From Parabacteroides faecis (lineage in GTDB: Bacteria; Bacteroidota; Bacteroidia; Bacteroidales; Tannerellaceae): 64,000 bases of DNA. Below the pieces are notes generated by a model. It did no database searches. It was not told the origin of the DNA and saw only the letters and a list, made by a program, of their open reading frames with translations. The first letter of the stretch is position 1. Every line of letters begins with the position of its first letter. The DNA lies in assembly GCF_014647375.1 (NCBI RefSeq), contig NZ_BMPB01000006.1, positions 1 through 64,000 of the forward strand, read 5' to 3'. Position numbers and translations under genes: made by a program. Positions 17,434 through 28,200 of this stretch are shown here, piece after piece.

Positions 17434-20400
17434 ATGAGAAAAACAAAAACTAATTGTGCAAATGTGATCTTTCCGTTGCGGCATTATTCGCTGTTTTGGG
17501 GGATTACCGGTATTTCTTTGCTGGGGGCAGCAAATGCTTCTGCGGAAAATGTATCAGAACAATCGTCAGAGAAGGTCTCTTCCGTGTTACAATCCGTTCA
17601 GTCGAAGTTGAGAATCCGCGGGCAGGTATATGAAAAACTGGCCAATCCGATGCCGATGGTGGGCGTGAATATTACAGTGAAGGGCAAGCCGGTAGGTGTG
17701 ACCACCGATATGGACGGTATTTTCGATATAGAGGTCGATAAGGGAGATGTACTGGTTTTCTCGTTTATTGGCTTTAAGACGGCGGAATACAGGGTGGAAC
17801 GGCGTGAAGCTAATCTGGTTATTTCTTTGGAGGAAGATGTTAATACGTTGAACGAGGTAGTGGTAACGGGTATCTCGGAAGAACGTAAACTGAATTCTAT
17901 TTCCGCCATATCGCAGGTTAAGATTGAAGCGAATGTGGTCAATAAACCGATTACTTCTTTATCGCAGGCATTACAAGGTGGGATTACAGGTATTTCCGTA
18001 TCGCAGGGAAGCGGTCTTCCCGGTGGCGATGCTGCCACGATCAAAATCCGTGGTATATCGACGATTGGCAACAGCGACCCGCTGGTTCTGGTAGATGGTA
18101 TTCCTATGGATATGAATCAGCTGGATCCGAACACCATCGAGAGTGTGACTGTACTGAAAGATGCTGCCGCCGCGGCTGTTTACGGTTCACGTGCAGCCAA
18201 TGGTGTGATTGTCGTAAAAACCAGACGAGGGGATGTGGGGAAAGTAACCGTGAATTACAGCGGATACGGAGGTGTGCAGAAGGCTACCTATATGCCCGAA
18301 TTTGTAAATGCTCCTACTTACATGCGAATGGTAAATGAAGCCTATGGTAATATCGGAGGAGATCCGGTGTATTCAAGCTCGGCTATTGCAACAACAGAGG
18401 CTGGGACCGATCCGTTACATTACCCGAACACGGATTGGATGGATTTACTTTGGAAAAACCAGGTGTTGCAAAATCATTCGCTCTCCATTTCCGGAGGTAA
18501 TAATGTTGCCCGTTTCGCAATTACCGGTAATTATCTGAAACAGGATGGATTTATGGATAATTATGATTATAACCGGTTGAATTTGCGTGCCAATACAACA
18601 GTTAATCTGAGGGAGAACATCAGTGTCGATGTCGACCTGAATATGATACGTTCCAGCCAGCGTACACCCTCGGTGGCTGATTCGGGAGGTTTGGATATGT
18701 TGTACTTATTGTATGGTATCCCGCCGACAATTGTAAGTAAATATCCGGAACGTGAGAACGACCCGAATACGTATTATGGCAATTATGGTTCCAACATGCA
18801 AAACCCTTTGGCGCAGTTGGAGCAAGGGGGATACACACAGAACGTAACCGATAATATCAGTGTGAATTTACAGCCTCGCTGGACTATCATCCCTTCCCTC
18901 ACCTGGCGTGGTCAATTCAGCTACCGCGTAAATAGCAGTACCAAAAAAGAAGAACGTCATGCATTTAATTTCTTCGACTACGACAACGGACAGCTTCTGG
19001 CAACCTGGGGAAACCGTTTTGCTGCCGGCCTGACCCGCTCCAGCTATTATTACCTGGGTACGACATTGGAATATACCCTTGAAAGAGATAAGCATCGTTT
19101 GTTTGCTATCGGAGGTACAAATGTTGAGTTGAATAATTCGGATGCTTGGAACGAGTATTCTATGCATTCTGCATTCATAAAGGCAAATTATACATTCAAC
19201 GACCGCTATCTGCTGGAAGGAACCCTGCGTGTAGACGGATCTTCCCGCTTCGGTAAGAAACATAAATATGGATACTTCCCTTCTGTCGGTTTGGGATGGA
19301 ATATATCGGAAGAGTCTTTTATGAAAGATATTAAGGAGATTAATAACTTAAAACTGAGAGCTTCTTACGGGCAGCTGGGCAACGAGAACATCGGTCTATA
19401 TAAATACCAGACCTTGATCGATCCGGGTAACGGTAATGAAACGACATTCGGTAATCCGGACATCAGTTGGGAAAAAGTGAATATGTTCGATATCGGTGCC
19501 GATATCAGCCTGTTCAACGGAATGATTGACATCGTATTCGATTATTACGACAAACGAACCTCGGATATTTTGCTGACACCCCCTAACTCAATGGTCGGAG
19601 GTATGGGAACAACGACGATCAACGCAGGGCGTGTAAATAACAAAGGATGGGAGCTAAGTGTAAATGTTGCAAAGAAGTTCGGGGATTGGGATTTCTCTGT
19701 TTACGGTGGTGTCTCACAGAATAAGAACAAGATAACTGATCTGCTCGGTGGTCCTTATGATAATGGGAATTCGATCCATACCGAAGGGCATGCCTTGAAT
19801 AGTTTCTATATGTATAAATCAAAAGGGTTGTTGCAGGAAGACGATTTCACAACCGGTGCCGACGGAACACTGGTTCCCAAAGAAGGTGTCGTCATTATCG
19901 ATGGACAGAAACCTGGTGATATCCATTATGTAGACGTAAACGGTGATAAAGCCATTACTGCCGACGACCGTGTGATTATGGGTAACAGCGAGCCTAAGTT
20001 TAACTATTTTGCTAATATCACTGCCAGATGGAAAGGTATCGACCTGGAAATTTTATTTCAGGGGGTAAGAGGTGTCGAAGCCTATTATGGCGGTAATTTC
20101 GCAGTGCCTTTGCGTTTGGACGGAAACTCGACGACTCCGCAGGAATTCCATTTGGATTATTGGACTCCGGAAAATCCGGGTGCCTTTTTCCCGCGATTGA
20201 CTCCGACACCGGGAAATAACTCTCTGTCTTCCGATTATTGGAAGTTTGATGCTAGTTATTGCCGTGTGAAATATATTCAATTGGGATATACCTTCAAGCA
20301 GGACTGGACGCGTAAATTCTTTGTAAATAACCTTCGTCTGTTTGTGAACTTTCAAAATCCGTTCACTTTGTCTGCCGAAAGTCGTGTAGATCCTGAAGGA

Positions 20401-20466
20401 CGTGGAGGTCATACGACTTATCCGATGGTTAAGACTTATTCAGCCGGTTTAAATATTACATTTTAA
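17434..20466 (+). CDS. SusC-family TonB-dependent outer-membrane transporter (PUL A)
   Basis: This 1010-residue transporter has a signal region (cleavage near GAANASA), a carboxypeptidase-D-like domain (about 50-125; IRGQVYEKLANPMPMVGVNI), a TonB-box-like NEVVVTG (about 140), the plug with IKIRGISTIGNSDPLVLVDG (about 205) and VLKDAAAAAVYGSRAANG (about 240), and a barrel ending in AGLNITF. It lacks an N-terminal STN domain, which fits control by the HTCS rather than by a sigma/anti-sigma pair. With the SusD lid encoded 12 nt downstream it should import oligosaccharides at the expense of the proton-motive force. Confidence 0.95.
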   Translation: MRKTKTNCANVIFPLRHYSLFWGITGISLLGAANASAENVSEQSSEKVSSVLQSVQSKLRIRGQVYEKLANPMPMVGVNITVKGKPVGVTTDMDGIFDIEVDKGDVLVFSFIGFKTAEYRVERREANLVISLEEDVNTLNEVVVTGISEERKLNSISAISQVKIEANVVNKPITSLSQALQGGITGISVSQGSGLPGGDAATIKIRGISTIGNSDPLVLVDGIPMDMNQLDPNTIESVTVLKDAAAAAVYGSRAANGVIVVKTRRGDVGKVTVNYSGYGGVQKATYMPEFVNAPTYMRMVNEAYGNIGGDPVYSSSAIATTEAGTDPLHYPNTDWMDLLWKNQVLQNHSLSISGGNNVARFAITGNYLKQDGFMDNYDYNRLNLRANTTVNLRENISVDVDLNMIRSSQRTPSVADSGGLDMLYLLYGIPPTIVSKYPERENDPNTYYGNYGSNMQNPLAQLEQGGYTQNVTDNISVNLQPRWTIIPSLTWRGQFSYRVNSSTKKEERHAFNFFDYDNGQLLATWGNRFAAGLTRSSYYYLGTTLEYTLERDKHRLFAIGGTNVELNNSDAWNEYSMHSAFIKANYTFNDRYLLEGTLRVDGSSRFGKKHKYGYFPSVGLGWNISEESFMKDIKEINNLKLRASYGQLGNENIGLYKYQTLIDPGNGNETTFGNPDISWEKVNMFDIGADISLFNGMIDIVFDYYDKRTSDILLTPPNSMVGGMGTTTINAGRVNNKGWELSVNVAKKFGDWDFSVYGGVSQNKNKITDLLGGPYDNGNSIHTEGHALNSFYMYKSKGLLQEDDFTTGADGTLVPKEGVVIIDGQKPGDIHYVDVNGDKAITADDRVIMGNSEPKFNYFANITARWKGIDLEILFQGVRGVEAYYGGNFAVPLRLDGNSTTPQEFHLDYWTPENPGAFFPRLTPTPGNNSLSSDYWKFDASYCRVKYIQLGYTFKQDWTRKFFVNNLRLFVNFQNPFTLSAESRVDPEGRGGHTTYPMVKTYSAGLNITF

Positions 20467-20478
20467 TAGATTACAAAT

Positions 20479-22113
20479 ATGAAAAAATATATTTATATAT
20501 TGGGTTTGGCTCTGGCTATGAGCAGTTGTGAGGATTTTTTGACACGTGACGATCCTCAGGGTATTACGGATGAAGAATTCTGGAAAACCAGCGGACAGGT
20601 TGAATCCGTTTTAGGACAGTGTTATAATTTACCGCACGGATTTCACCACTATACAGCACCGTATGTCTCGATGGTTCATGCGGAAGGATTAACGGATAAT
20701 TCTTATCATGGAGCCGATTACGAAGGATGGATTGTTTCGGTAGCGAACGGCACCGTCACAGCTGAAGAGGGTAAAATGAAAGATTTATGGTCTGAGCGTT
20801 ATAAAATTATCCGGAAATGTTGCCGTCTGCTTGAGAATATGGACAGAGCTTACTTTGTCGATGAACCGGAACGTGAGAAGATACGGGGAGAAGCGATCAT
20901 CCTGCGTGTCTATTACCATTGGGAGTTAATGCGTTGGTATGGTTTGGTAGAGGGCATTCCTATCGTTGATCATTCACTTACCCCAGTCGAGAATTTTATG
21001 CCCCGTTCTTCGGCCAGCGAGGTATACGACTGGATGCTGAATGAGCTTGACAGGGCAATCGCTGTTGCCGATTTGCCTTTCAAATATGACGATAGTCGTA
21101 AAACCAAAGTAGACCGTTCGGTAGCCTATGCATTGAAGTCGATCATAGCCTTGAATGCAAAACGATATGAAATTGCCAGGGATGCAGCCAAAAGGATCAT
21201 CGATTCCGGAGAATATGAATTGTATTATACTTCTCAGGCTGACAATGATCCGGGTAAGAATTTCCGCGATTTATTCCGCTCGGTAGGTCAGAATAATAAA
21301 GAACGTATTCTCTATACATCTGCAGGATTGCGGGAAGCCTTTTTCCGTAGTGCAGGTCCCGGGTTAGGGCAACAATGTACAGTGCATCCATTGCAAGGGT
21401 TTGTCAATGCCTTTGAAACGAAGCAAGGAAAGACATTGGACGAGTTGGGAACCGATTCCTTAGATATCTATTCCCGTAACCCGTTATACCATAATAACAG
21501 AGATCCGCGTTTAGGTTTATCGGTTATTATGCCGGGCGACAGTACAACTTTTACAGGTTATACTTATAATCCTTTTAGTGACGGACCGGAAGCTATCGGA
21601 CGGCCAAATGCAACACGTTCCGGTTTTATGCTGAAGAAATTCATAGACCCGCTGGACCGAAACAAGCCGTATAACGGATCGAATGCATTCTATATTATTC
21701 GTTATCCGGAAATTTTGCTGAATTATGTAGAGGCTCTGATCGAACTGGGCGATTGGCAGAATGCCGATGTCCTGAGATACATCAATGACATTCGCCGTCG
21801 TGCTGATATGATAGAAGCGACTGCCGGTGTTTACAATGCGCAAGACAAAGTTCGTCAGTTGATGCGCCGCGAACGGAGAGTTGAGTTAGCCTTTGAAGGA
21901 ACGCGTTATCTGGATATCCGTCGGTGGGGAATAGTGAAAGAAGTAATGGAAGGTCCTATCTTCGGAGCTATTCATCCTGATACAGGTAAGCCGATCCAAA
22001 TTGAAGAACGAATCTTTATTTCCGGCAAAAATGAAGTATATCCTATCCCGCAGTCGGAAATTCTGGCGAATAAAAATATGACTCAAAACAAGGGTTATTT
22101 TGGTAACGAATAA
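20479..22113 (+). CDS. SusD/RagB-family surface lipoprotein (PUL A)
   Basis: This 544-residue lipoprotein has a lipobox (LAMSSC, Cys17) followed by Glu-Asp, the acidic surface-export signal of Bacteroidetes. SusD-like N-terminal motifs (DEEFWKTSGQVESVL, about 32) and TPR-like helices with ILRVYYHWELMRWYG (about 145) precede the C-terminal RagB/SusD signature NYVEALIELGDW then RRERRVELAFEGTRYLDIRRW (split for length; about 415-480). It forms the ligand-capturing lid of the SusC channel encoded immediately upstream. Confidence 0.95.
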   Translation: MKKYIYILGLALAMSSCEDFLTRDDPQGITDEEFWKTSGQVESVLGQCYNLPHGFHHYTAPYVSMVHAEGLTDNSYHGADYEGWIVSVANGTVTAEEGKMKDLWSERYKIIRKCCRLLENMDRAYFVDEPEREKIRGEAIILRVYYHWELMRWYGLVEGIPIVDHSLTPVENFMPRSSASEVYDWMLNELDRAIAVADLPFKYDDSRKTKVDRSVAYALKSIIALNAKRYEIARDAAKRIIDSGEYELYYTSQADNDPGKNFRDLFRSVGQNNKERILYTSAGLREAFFRSAGPGLGQQCTVHPLQGFVNAFETKQGKTLDELGTDSLDIYSRNPLYHNNRDPRLGLSVIMPGDSTTFTGYTYNPFSDGPEAIGRPNATRSGFMLKKFIDPLDRNKPYNGSNAFYIIRYPEILLNYVEALIELGDWQNADVLRYINDIRRRADMIEATAGVYNAQDKVRQLMRRERRVELAFEGTRYLDIRRWGIVKEVMEGPIFGAIHPDTGKPIQIEERIFISGKNEVYPIPQSEILANKNMTQNKGYFGNE

Positions 22114-22148
22114 AAGTCTGTAAATCAATATTGGGAGAAAAAGAGTAA

Positions 22149-22173
22149 GGCTGTTCAACAAATCTTGAACAGC
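22149..22173 (+). terminator. Hairpin after susD of PUL A (possible attenuator)
   Basis: A perfect 10-bp stem (GGCTGTTCAA 22149-22158 with TTGAACAGCC 22164-22173) follows the susD stop by 36 nt and is followed by a pyrimidine-rich tract. It lies inside the PUL, before the co-directional DUF4838 gene, so it probably lowers expression of the downstream gene or protects the susCD 3' end. Confidence 0.7.
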
Positions 22174-22232
22174 CTCTCTTACTTCCGGCTTGATATTTAT
22201 AGAGAAAATGATGTATATTAATAGTTAAAGAT

Positions 22233-24095
22233 ATGATTATAAGATTTTTGACCTTTTGTTCCTTTTGTTGTGCACTTCTTCTGTCCGGATGTATACAGGA
22301 ACAAAAAAGTTTTACCTTCGATAATGCTTGCATTGTGATCAGTTCTGATCCGACCAGTTCTGTCCGGTTGGCAGCAACAGAGTTACAGTATTTCATTCAT
22401 AAAACAACAGGTTTTTGTCCGGAGATTATTTCCGAATTACCCTCTGAAAAGACCAGAGCCATTTTTGTTGGAAAAAGTGCGTACACAGAAAAAATGAAAT
22501 ATCCGGATAGACCCTTTGAAGAACAGGAATATTTGATCGACATCACTTCCGGACATATCGTTTTGATCGGTCAGGATGAAGACTATCAGTCGGATGCCGA
22601 ACGTAATAAAGGACGGGACAATAACGGTCTTTCTCCGGAAAAAGACCGGCTTGTACTGAACTATGCAGCTGCAACCGGTGATTCTTCCGTAAAAGACGTT
22701 ATGTTTGCTCTTCCTTCTATCTATGATGCACAAGGCACCTGCTATGCTGTTTACGACTTCATCGAACGTTTCCTGGGGGTACGTTTTTTCGGTCCCCATC
22801 CGGAGAATGTCTTTATTCCCGCCGCAAAGAAAATAAAAATCGATCGACAACAAATTCGCCGGACTCCGGCAATCAAACATCGCCATACAACATATACTTT
22901 CGATTGGCCGCTTATTAAAGACCAATATATAGGAGCCAGTGTAGAAATGCAGCAACTTTTTCTCCGCCGCTTGCGGATAGGAGGGCGTAAATGGGCCTCT
23001 AACCATGCTTTTACCGGCTATCAGGCCCGTTTTTTGCAAACACATCCCGAATACTTTGCCAAAGGTCGTGGCGGAGGAGCTTCTGAACGGCAATTCTGCT
23101 ATACCAATACTGGATTTATCAGGCAAGTAGCCCAGGATGCCATTAATTATTTTAAAGGAGGAGGAACTATTGCCGAACAGGTTGCCCTGGGTGATTATTT
23201 TGCAGTTGTCCCATTGGATAATGCCAGCTGGTGTACCTGCAATGCCTGTCAACAGGAATTGGCTTTGGATAAAGAGAATATTGTTGGAGAGCATTTTAAT
23301 TGCGGAACGGCCACACATTATATGTGGAACTTTATTAATAATGTAGCCCGGGAAGTCAAAAAGGAAGTGCCGGATAAAAAGATTGCAGCTTTGGCTTATC
23401 ATGTTTATGCTTATCTGCCAAAAGATGTGGAGTTGGAAGATAATATATCGGTTGCTCCCTGCCTGCATCCACGAAACTATTGGGCTCCGGGGATGGAAAG
23501 AAATGAGATGAGTTTTTATAAAGCCTGGATAGAGGAAAGTAAGAAGTCAGGGCGGGATATTTACCTGTGGAATTATTTATGTTTTCCAACGGAACGTGGG
23601 TTGGTCACGGACTTTCACGTATTCCCGGGTTTCAATATCCATAAAACAAGTGAACAACTTCGTATGTATGCTTCCGATCAGGTAAAAGGTATTTTCTTAT
23701 GTGGTACCGGCGAGCAACTGGATTTTTATATTACAATGAAATTGATGGATGATCCCAGTCTCGATACCGATGTCTTGCTGGATGATTTTTTTACCAACTA
23801 TTTTGGTTCTGCCGCATCCGCCATGAAACAGTTTTATCTGAAGATAGAGTCGGTGTATAGCGATCCGAAGAATTATCCTGAAGAAATTCAAACCAAAGAT
23901 GCCCAGTACCACCAGACTGAAGAGCTTGCCTGGAAATATCTGGGGACAAAGGAGGTGATGGACGAATTGGGTGAATACATAGCTGATGCCCGAAAGACCG
24001 CTTCGAATGAGATTGAAAAATCTCGTGTGGAAAGCTGGGTAAAAGGTATTTGGGAGTATATGATGGAAGGCTATCATGCTTACAATCAAAAATAG
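22233..24095 (+). CDS. DUF4838 lipoprotein (GH67/GH20-like N-domain)
   Basis: This 620-residue lipoprotein has a lipobox (LLLSGC, Cys20). The N-terminal domain (about 30-200) resembles the alpha/beta domain in front of GH67/GH20 catalytic barrels (VRLAATELQYFIHKTTG; LGVRFFGPHPENVFIP). The DUF4838 barrel follows (about 290-540) with a cysteine cluster WCTCNACQQE (about 331) and the family stretch MYASDQVKGIFLCGTGEQLD (about 477). DUF4838 proteins occur in many PULs, and glycosidase activity is suspected rather than shown here. As last gene of PUL A it probably acts on the imported or surface-bound glycan. Conserved acids inside the barrel cannot be assigned as catalytic. Confidence 0.85.
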   Translation: MIIRFLTFCSFCCALLLSGCIQEQKSFTFDNACIVISSDPTSSVRLAATELQYFIHKTTGFCPEIISELPSEKTRAIFVGKSAYTEKMKYPDRPFEEQEYLIDITSGHIVLIGQDEDYQSDAERNKGRDNNGLSPEKDRLVLNYAAATGDSSVKDVMFALPSIYDAQGTCYAVYDFIERFLGVRFFGPHPENVFIPAAKKIKIDRQQIRRTPAIKHRHTTYTFDWPLIKDQYIGASVEMQQLFLRRLRIGGRKWASNHAFTGYQARFLQTHPEYFAKGRGGGASERQFCYTNTGFIRQVAQDAINYFKGGGTIAEQVALGDYFAVVPLDNASWCTCNACQQELALDKENIVGEHFNCGTATHYMWNFINNVAREVKKEVPDKKIAALAYHVYAYLPKDVELEDNISVAPCLHPRNYWAPGMERNEMSFYKAWIEESKKSGRDIYLWNYLCFPTERGLVTDFHVFPGFNIHKTSEQLRMYASDQVKGIFLCGTGEQLDFYITMKLMDDPSLDTDVLLDDFFTNYFGSAASAMKQFYLKIESVYSDPKNYPEEIQTKDAQYHQTEELAWKYLGTKEVMDELGEYIADARKTASNEIEKSRVESWVKGIWEYMMEGYHAYNQK

Positions 24096-24302
24096 AGACA
24101 TTTATTTTTTACCTGATAGCACTCAATGTCTCCGATAAATGCGGGTTGAAGTTGTTCTGTAATATTCGAAAATAGAAACTAAAAAACCAAAACAAAGTAA
24201 TATAAGTATATGTTTAATAAATATGAAGTATAGTCAATAAGGCGAGATAGTTAACAATTTATTCCTATACAAATACTATTTAAAAACAAATTTTGATCAC
24301 TA

Positions 24303-24968
24303 ATGAAAAAGTATGTTGCAGAGATGATCGGGACAATGGTGCTTGTCCTGATGGGCTGCGGTAGCGCAGTGTTCGCAGGGACGGTTCAGCCGTTTGCATC
24401 GGTGGGTACGTTAGGTGTTGCTTTTGCTTTCGGGCTGGCTGTTCTGACGATGGTTTACACGATTGGAAAAATTTCCGGTTGTCATATTAATCCGGCTATT
24501 ACGCTGGGTATGTTGCTCTCTAAAAGGATTTCGGGAAAAGATGCGGGAATGTATATGGTATTCCAGGTGATCGGTGCGATCATCGGCTCGTCCATCCTGT
24601 TTATCTTAGCGAAAGATTCAGGTTCGACTACGACATTAACGGGGGCGAACGGTTATCACGATCTCGTCCAGGCTTTTGTCGCCGAAACGGTATTTACATT
24701 CATCTTCCTGCTGGTGGTTCTGGGTTCTACATCCAAAGGAGCCAATAACAAGTTTGCCGGTATTGCTATCGGTTTGGCTCTGGTATTGATCCATATTGTT
24801 TGTATTCCTATCACCGGGACATCCGTGAATCCGGCACGTAGTATCGGTCCGGCTTTGTTCCAGGGTGGTGAAGCTCTCTCTCAATTATGGTTGTTTATCG
24901 TAGCTCCGTTCCTGGGTGCAGCTATTGCTGCCTTTGTATGGAAAGGCATTGATACGGAAGAGGTATAA
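24303..24968 (+). CDS. aqpZ: Aquaporin Z water channel
   Basis: This 221-residue, six-helix inner-membrane channel has both NPA boxes (HINPAIT, Asn63; SVNPARS, Asn176). The aromatic/arginine filter can be read as Phe43, His164, Thr173 and Arg179, with the same spacing as in E. coli AqpZ, so a water-selective rather than glycerol channel is expected. Length matches AqpZ (~230). It is monocistronic, preceded by ~200 nt of AT-rich sequence and ended by a strong terminator; its role would be rapid osmotic water flow. Confidence 0.96.
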   Translation: MKKYVAEMIGTMVLVLMGCGSAVFAGTVQPFASVGTLGVAFAFGLAVLTMVYTIGKISGCHINPAITLGMLLSKRISGKDAGMYMVFQVIGAIIGSSILFILAKDSGSTTTLTGANGYHDLVQAFVAETVFTFIFLLVVLGSTSKGANNKFAGIAIGLALVLIHIVCIPITGTSVNPARSIGPALFQGGEALSQLWLFIVAPFLGAAIAAFVWKGIDTEEV

Positions 24969-24993
24969 TCCTTTGTTACTACATTTATATTCC

Positions 24994-25029
24994 AATCCCC
25001 GGAGGACAGTTGTTTTCCGGGGATTTTTT
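24994..25029 (+). terminator. aqpZ intrinsic terminator
   Basis: A 10-bp GC-rich stem (AATCCCCGGA 24994-25003 with TCCGGGGATT 25016-25025) is followed by a T6 run, 26 nt after the aqpZ stop. Confidence 0.92.
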
Positions 25030-25172
25030 GTTTGACAAATTGATACTACTATGCCATGTAAATTGGGTTACTATACCGGATAAATGAAAATACCTCCGCG
25101 ACTAATATTTTTTAACGTATCAATAAGTTTGTGGAAGTATGGATATTGATGCAAATTGTCAGTCTCTTTTTC

Positions 25173-25180
25173 TACCTTTG
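25173..25180 (+). promoter_or_regulatory. Candidate -7 box for Tricorn paralogue 2
   Basis: TACCTTTG matches TAnnTTTG exactly and lies 24 bp before the ATG, giving a short leader. Confidence 0.5.
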
Positions 25181-25203
25181 CCCGTAGACTAAACTAATAT
25201 AAC

Positions 25204-28200
25204 ATGAACAAGAAACTTATTCTTTCCTTGCTAGCCTTAGCTGGTGTTCCCGCTTTCCTGATGGCGGCGGATGATGCGCGCTTATTGCGTTTTCCGGCTA
25301 CCAATGGTAATGAGATCGTTTTCTCGTATGCCGGCGACCTGTACAAAGTTCCGGTTACAGGTGGAGAAGCACAACGGCTGACTTCACATGTAGGGTATGA
25401 AATGTTCCCCCGTTTCTCTCCGGATGGCAAGACAATAGCCTTTACCGGGCAGTATGACGGCAACACGGAAGTGTACACGATCCCTTCTACGGGAGGAGAA
25501 CCTTTGCGTGTTACCTATACGGCAACCAACCAGCGTGATGACCTGGGCGACCGCATGGGACCTAACAATATCGTAATGAACTGGACTCCTGACGGAAGCC
25601 GTATCGTTTACCGTAACCGTATCAGTAGTGGGTTCGACGGGAAATTATATACGGTGGATAAGGAAGGCGGCCTTTCTGAAGTGATTCCTTTGCCGGAAGG
25701 TGGTTTCTGTAGCTATTCTCCGGACGGAAAACAGTTGGCTTATAACCGCGTGATGCGTGAATTCCGTACCTGGAAATATTATAAGGGCGGTATGGCCGAT
25801 GATATCTGGATATATAATCCGGAAAAGAAATCGGTAGAAAACATTACGGACAATGTCGCACAGGATATTATCCCGATGTGGATCGGAGATGAGATATTCT
25901 TCCTCTCGGATCGTGATCGTACGATGAATCTCTTTGTTTACAACACAAAGACCCAACAAACTTCTAAAGTGACTAATTTCACGGAATACGATGTGAAGTT
26001 CCCGAGCGCAAACGGCAATACGATCGTTTTTGAGAATGGAGGTTATCTTTATAAAATGGATGCGACTGCCAAGAAGCCGGAAAAGGTAGAGATCAAGTTG
26101 ACGTCTGATAATATTTATGCGCGTAGTGAGATAAAAGACGGTTCTCAGTATCTGACTGAAGCCAGTATCTCTCCTGACGGCAAACGGGTTGTGGTGACTG
26201 CCCGTGGCGAAGTGTTCAACTTGCCGGTAGAGAAAGGCGTAACGAAGAATATCACTCGTTCTCCGGGCCAACATGACCGGGAAGCACAATGGTCTCCCGA
26301 TGGTAAAATGATCGTTTATATTTCTGACGGTACCGGTGAAACTGAACTTTATATGCAGGACGCAACAGGCGGTGAACCTGTTCAGTTGACAAAGGACAAC
26401 GATACTTATATCCGTTCGTTTGTATGGAGTCCGGATTCAAAAACGATCGTCTATACAGATCGTAAGAATCGTGTTAACCTGCTGGATATAACGACCAGGC
26501 AGGTAACGACTTTGTTGCAGGATCCGATGGCTGAGATCCGGGATGTAACCTATTCTCCCGACAGTAAATGGCTGACTTATTCCCGCCCGGGAACGAATGA
26601 GCACAATATTGTTTATGTCTACAATATCGCGGAGAAGAAAGAATATCCTGTAACGGATAAGTGGTATAATTCGGATTCACCTGTTTTCAGTCGTGACGGA
26701 AAATATCTGGTGTTCTCTTCTGCCCGTGATTTTAATCCGACTTACGGCTCCTTGGAATGGAATCATGTATATAATAATATGGAAGGTGTTTATCTGGTAT
26801 TGTTATCGAAAGATACACCTTCTCCTTTCCTGGAAAAAGATGCGGAAGTGGCTGTAGCGAAGGATGATAAGGCGAAGAAAGAAGAACCGAAAATAGATGG
26901 AAAGAAGGAAACGGCTCCTGAAAGTCCGGTTGTGAAGATAGATATGGATGGCATTTCCGACCGTATCATCCAGCTTCCGCTGGCTGGTTCCCGTTATGGA
27001 AATTTCTATGCAGACGGTAATAAAGTTTATTATTGGGGCCGTGGTGGTGTGAAAGTATACGATCTGGAAAAACAAAAAGAAGAAAGTGTTGCCGACGGTG
27101 CTTCCATGTCTGTAGCTCCCGGTAGCAAAAAAGCGTTGTTCTATAAAGGCGGACAGATATATGTGACCGATATTCCTTCGGGTAAGGTCGATTTGAGTGA
27201 GGCCGTGAATCTTTCCAACATGAAGATCACAACCGATTATCCGAAAGAATGGGCGCAGATCTTCGATGAGGCATGGCGTGCTTATCGTGACGGTTTCTAT
27301 GTGGAGAATATGCATGGAGTGGACTGGAAAGCTATCAAGAAAAAATATGAAGTCCTTCTGCCTTATGTAAAAACTCGTTTGGACCTGAATTACGTAATCG
27401 GCGAAATGATCGGTGAGCTGAACTGCGGTCACGCTTATGTGAACCCGGGTGAACTGGATCGTCCGGACCGTGTGCAGACTGGTTTATTGGGGGCGGAGAT
27501 CTCACGCGATAAGAGTGGTTTCTTCCGTTTGGAAAAGATCTTACCGGGTGCTTCCTGGAGCAAGGACCTGCGTTCTCCGTTGACGGAACCGGGTATCGAG
27601 GTCAAAGCCGGTGAGTTCATCGTGGCTATAGACGGTGTTCCTACTAACAGCGTGAAGGATATGTTCTCTTTGTTGGTCGGTAAAGCCGGTGTGCCTACCG
27701 AACTTTCATTGAACAGCAAGCCCCAGTTGGCAGGTGCACGTAAGATCGTAATAAGCCCGCTTGCCGAAGAATATTCTTTGTATCACTATAATTGGGTGCA
27801 GGACAATATTAAGAAGGTAGATAAGGCTACGAATGGTCGCGTCGGATATATCTATATCCCGGATATGGGTGTGGAAGGCCTGAATGAATTTTCTCGTTAT
27901 TTCTATCCGCAACTGGATAAGGAAGGTTTGATCATCGACGACCGTGCGAACGGTGGTGGTAATGTCTCCCCGATGATCCTGGAACGTCTTTCCCGTGAAC
28001 CGTATCGCCTGACGATGCGCCGGGGCTCGAATCATGTCGGAACAGTGCCTGATGCCGTACAGGTTGGTCCGAAAGTTTGTTTGATCAATAAGTATTCGGC
28101 TTCCGACGGTGATTTATTTCCGTGGGGATTCCGCGCACTTGGTCTGGGCAAGCTGATCGGTATGCGTACCTGGGGTGGTATCGTCGGTATCAGTGGCTCA

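Noticed and set aside
22437-23468. 343-codon antisense frame within the DUF4838 gene
   Set aside because: It lies fully opposite a well-supported gene and its translation matches no family. Long antisense frames are common shadows.
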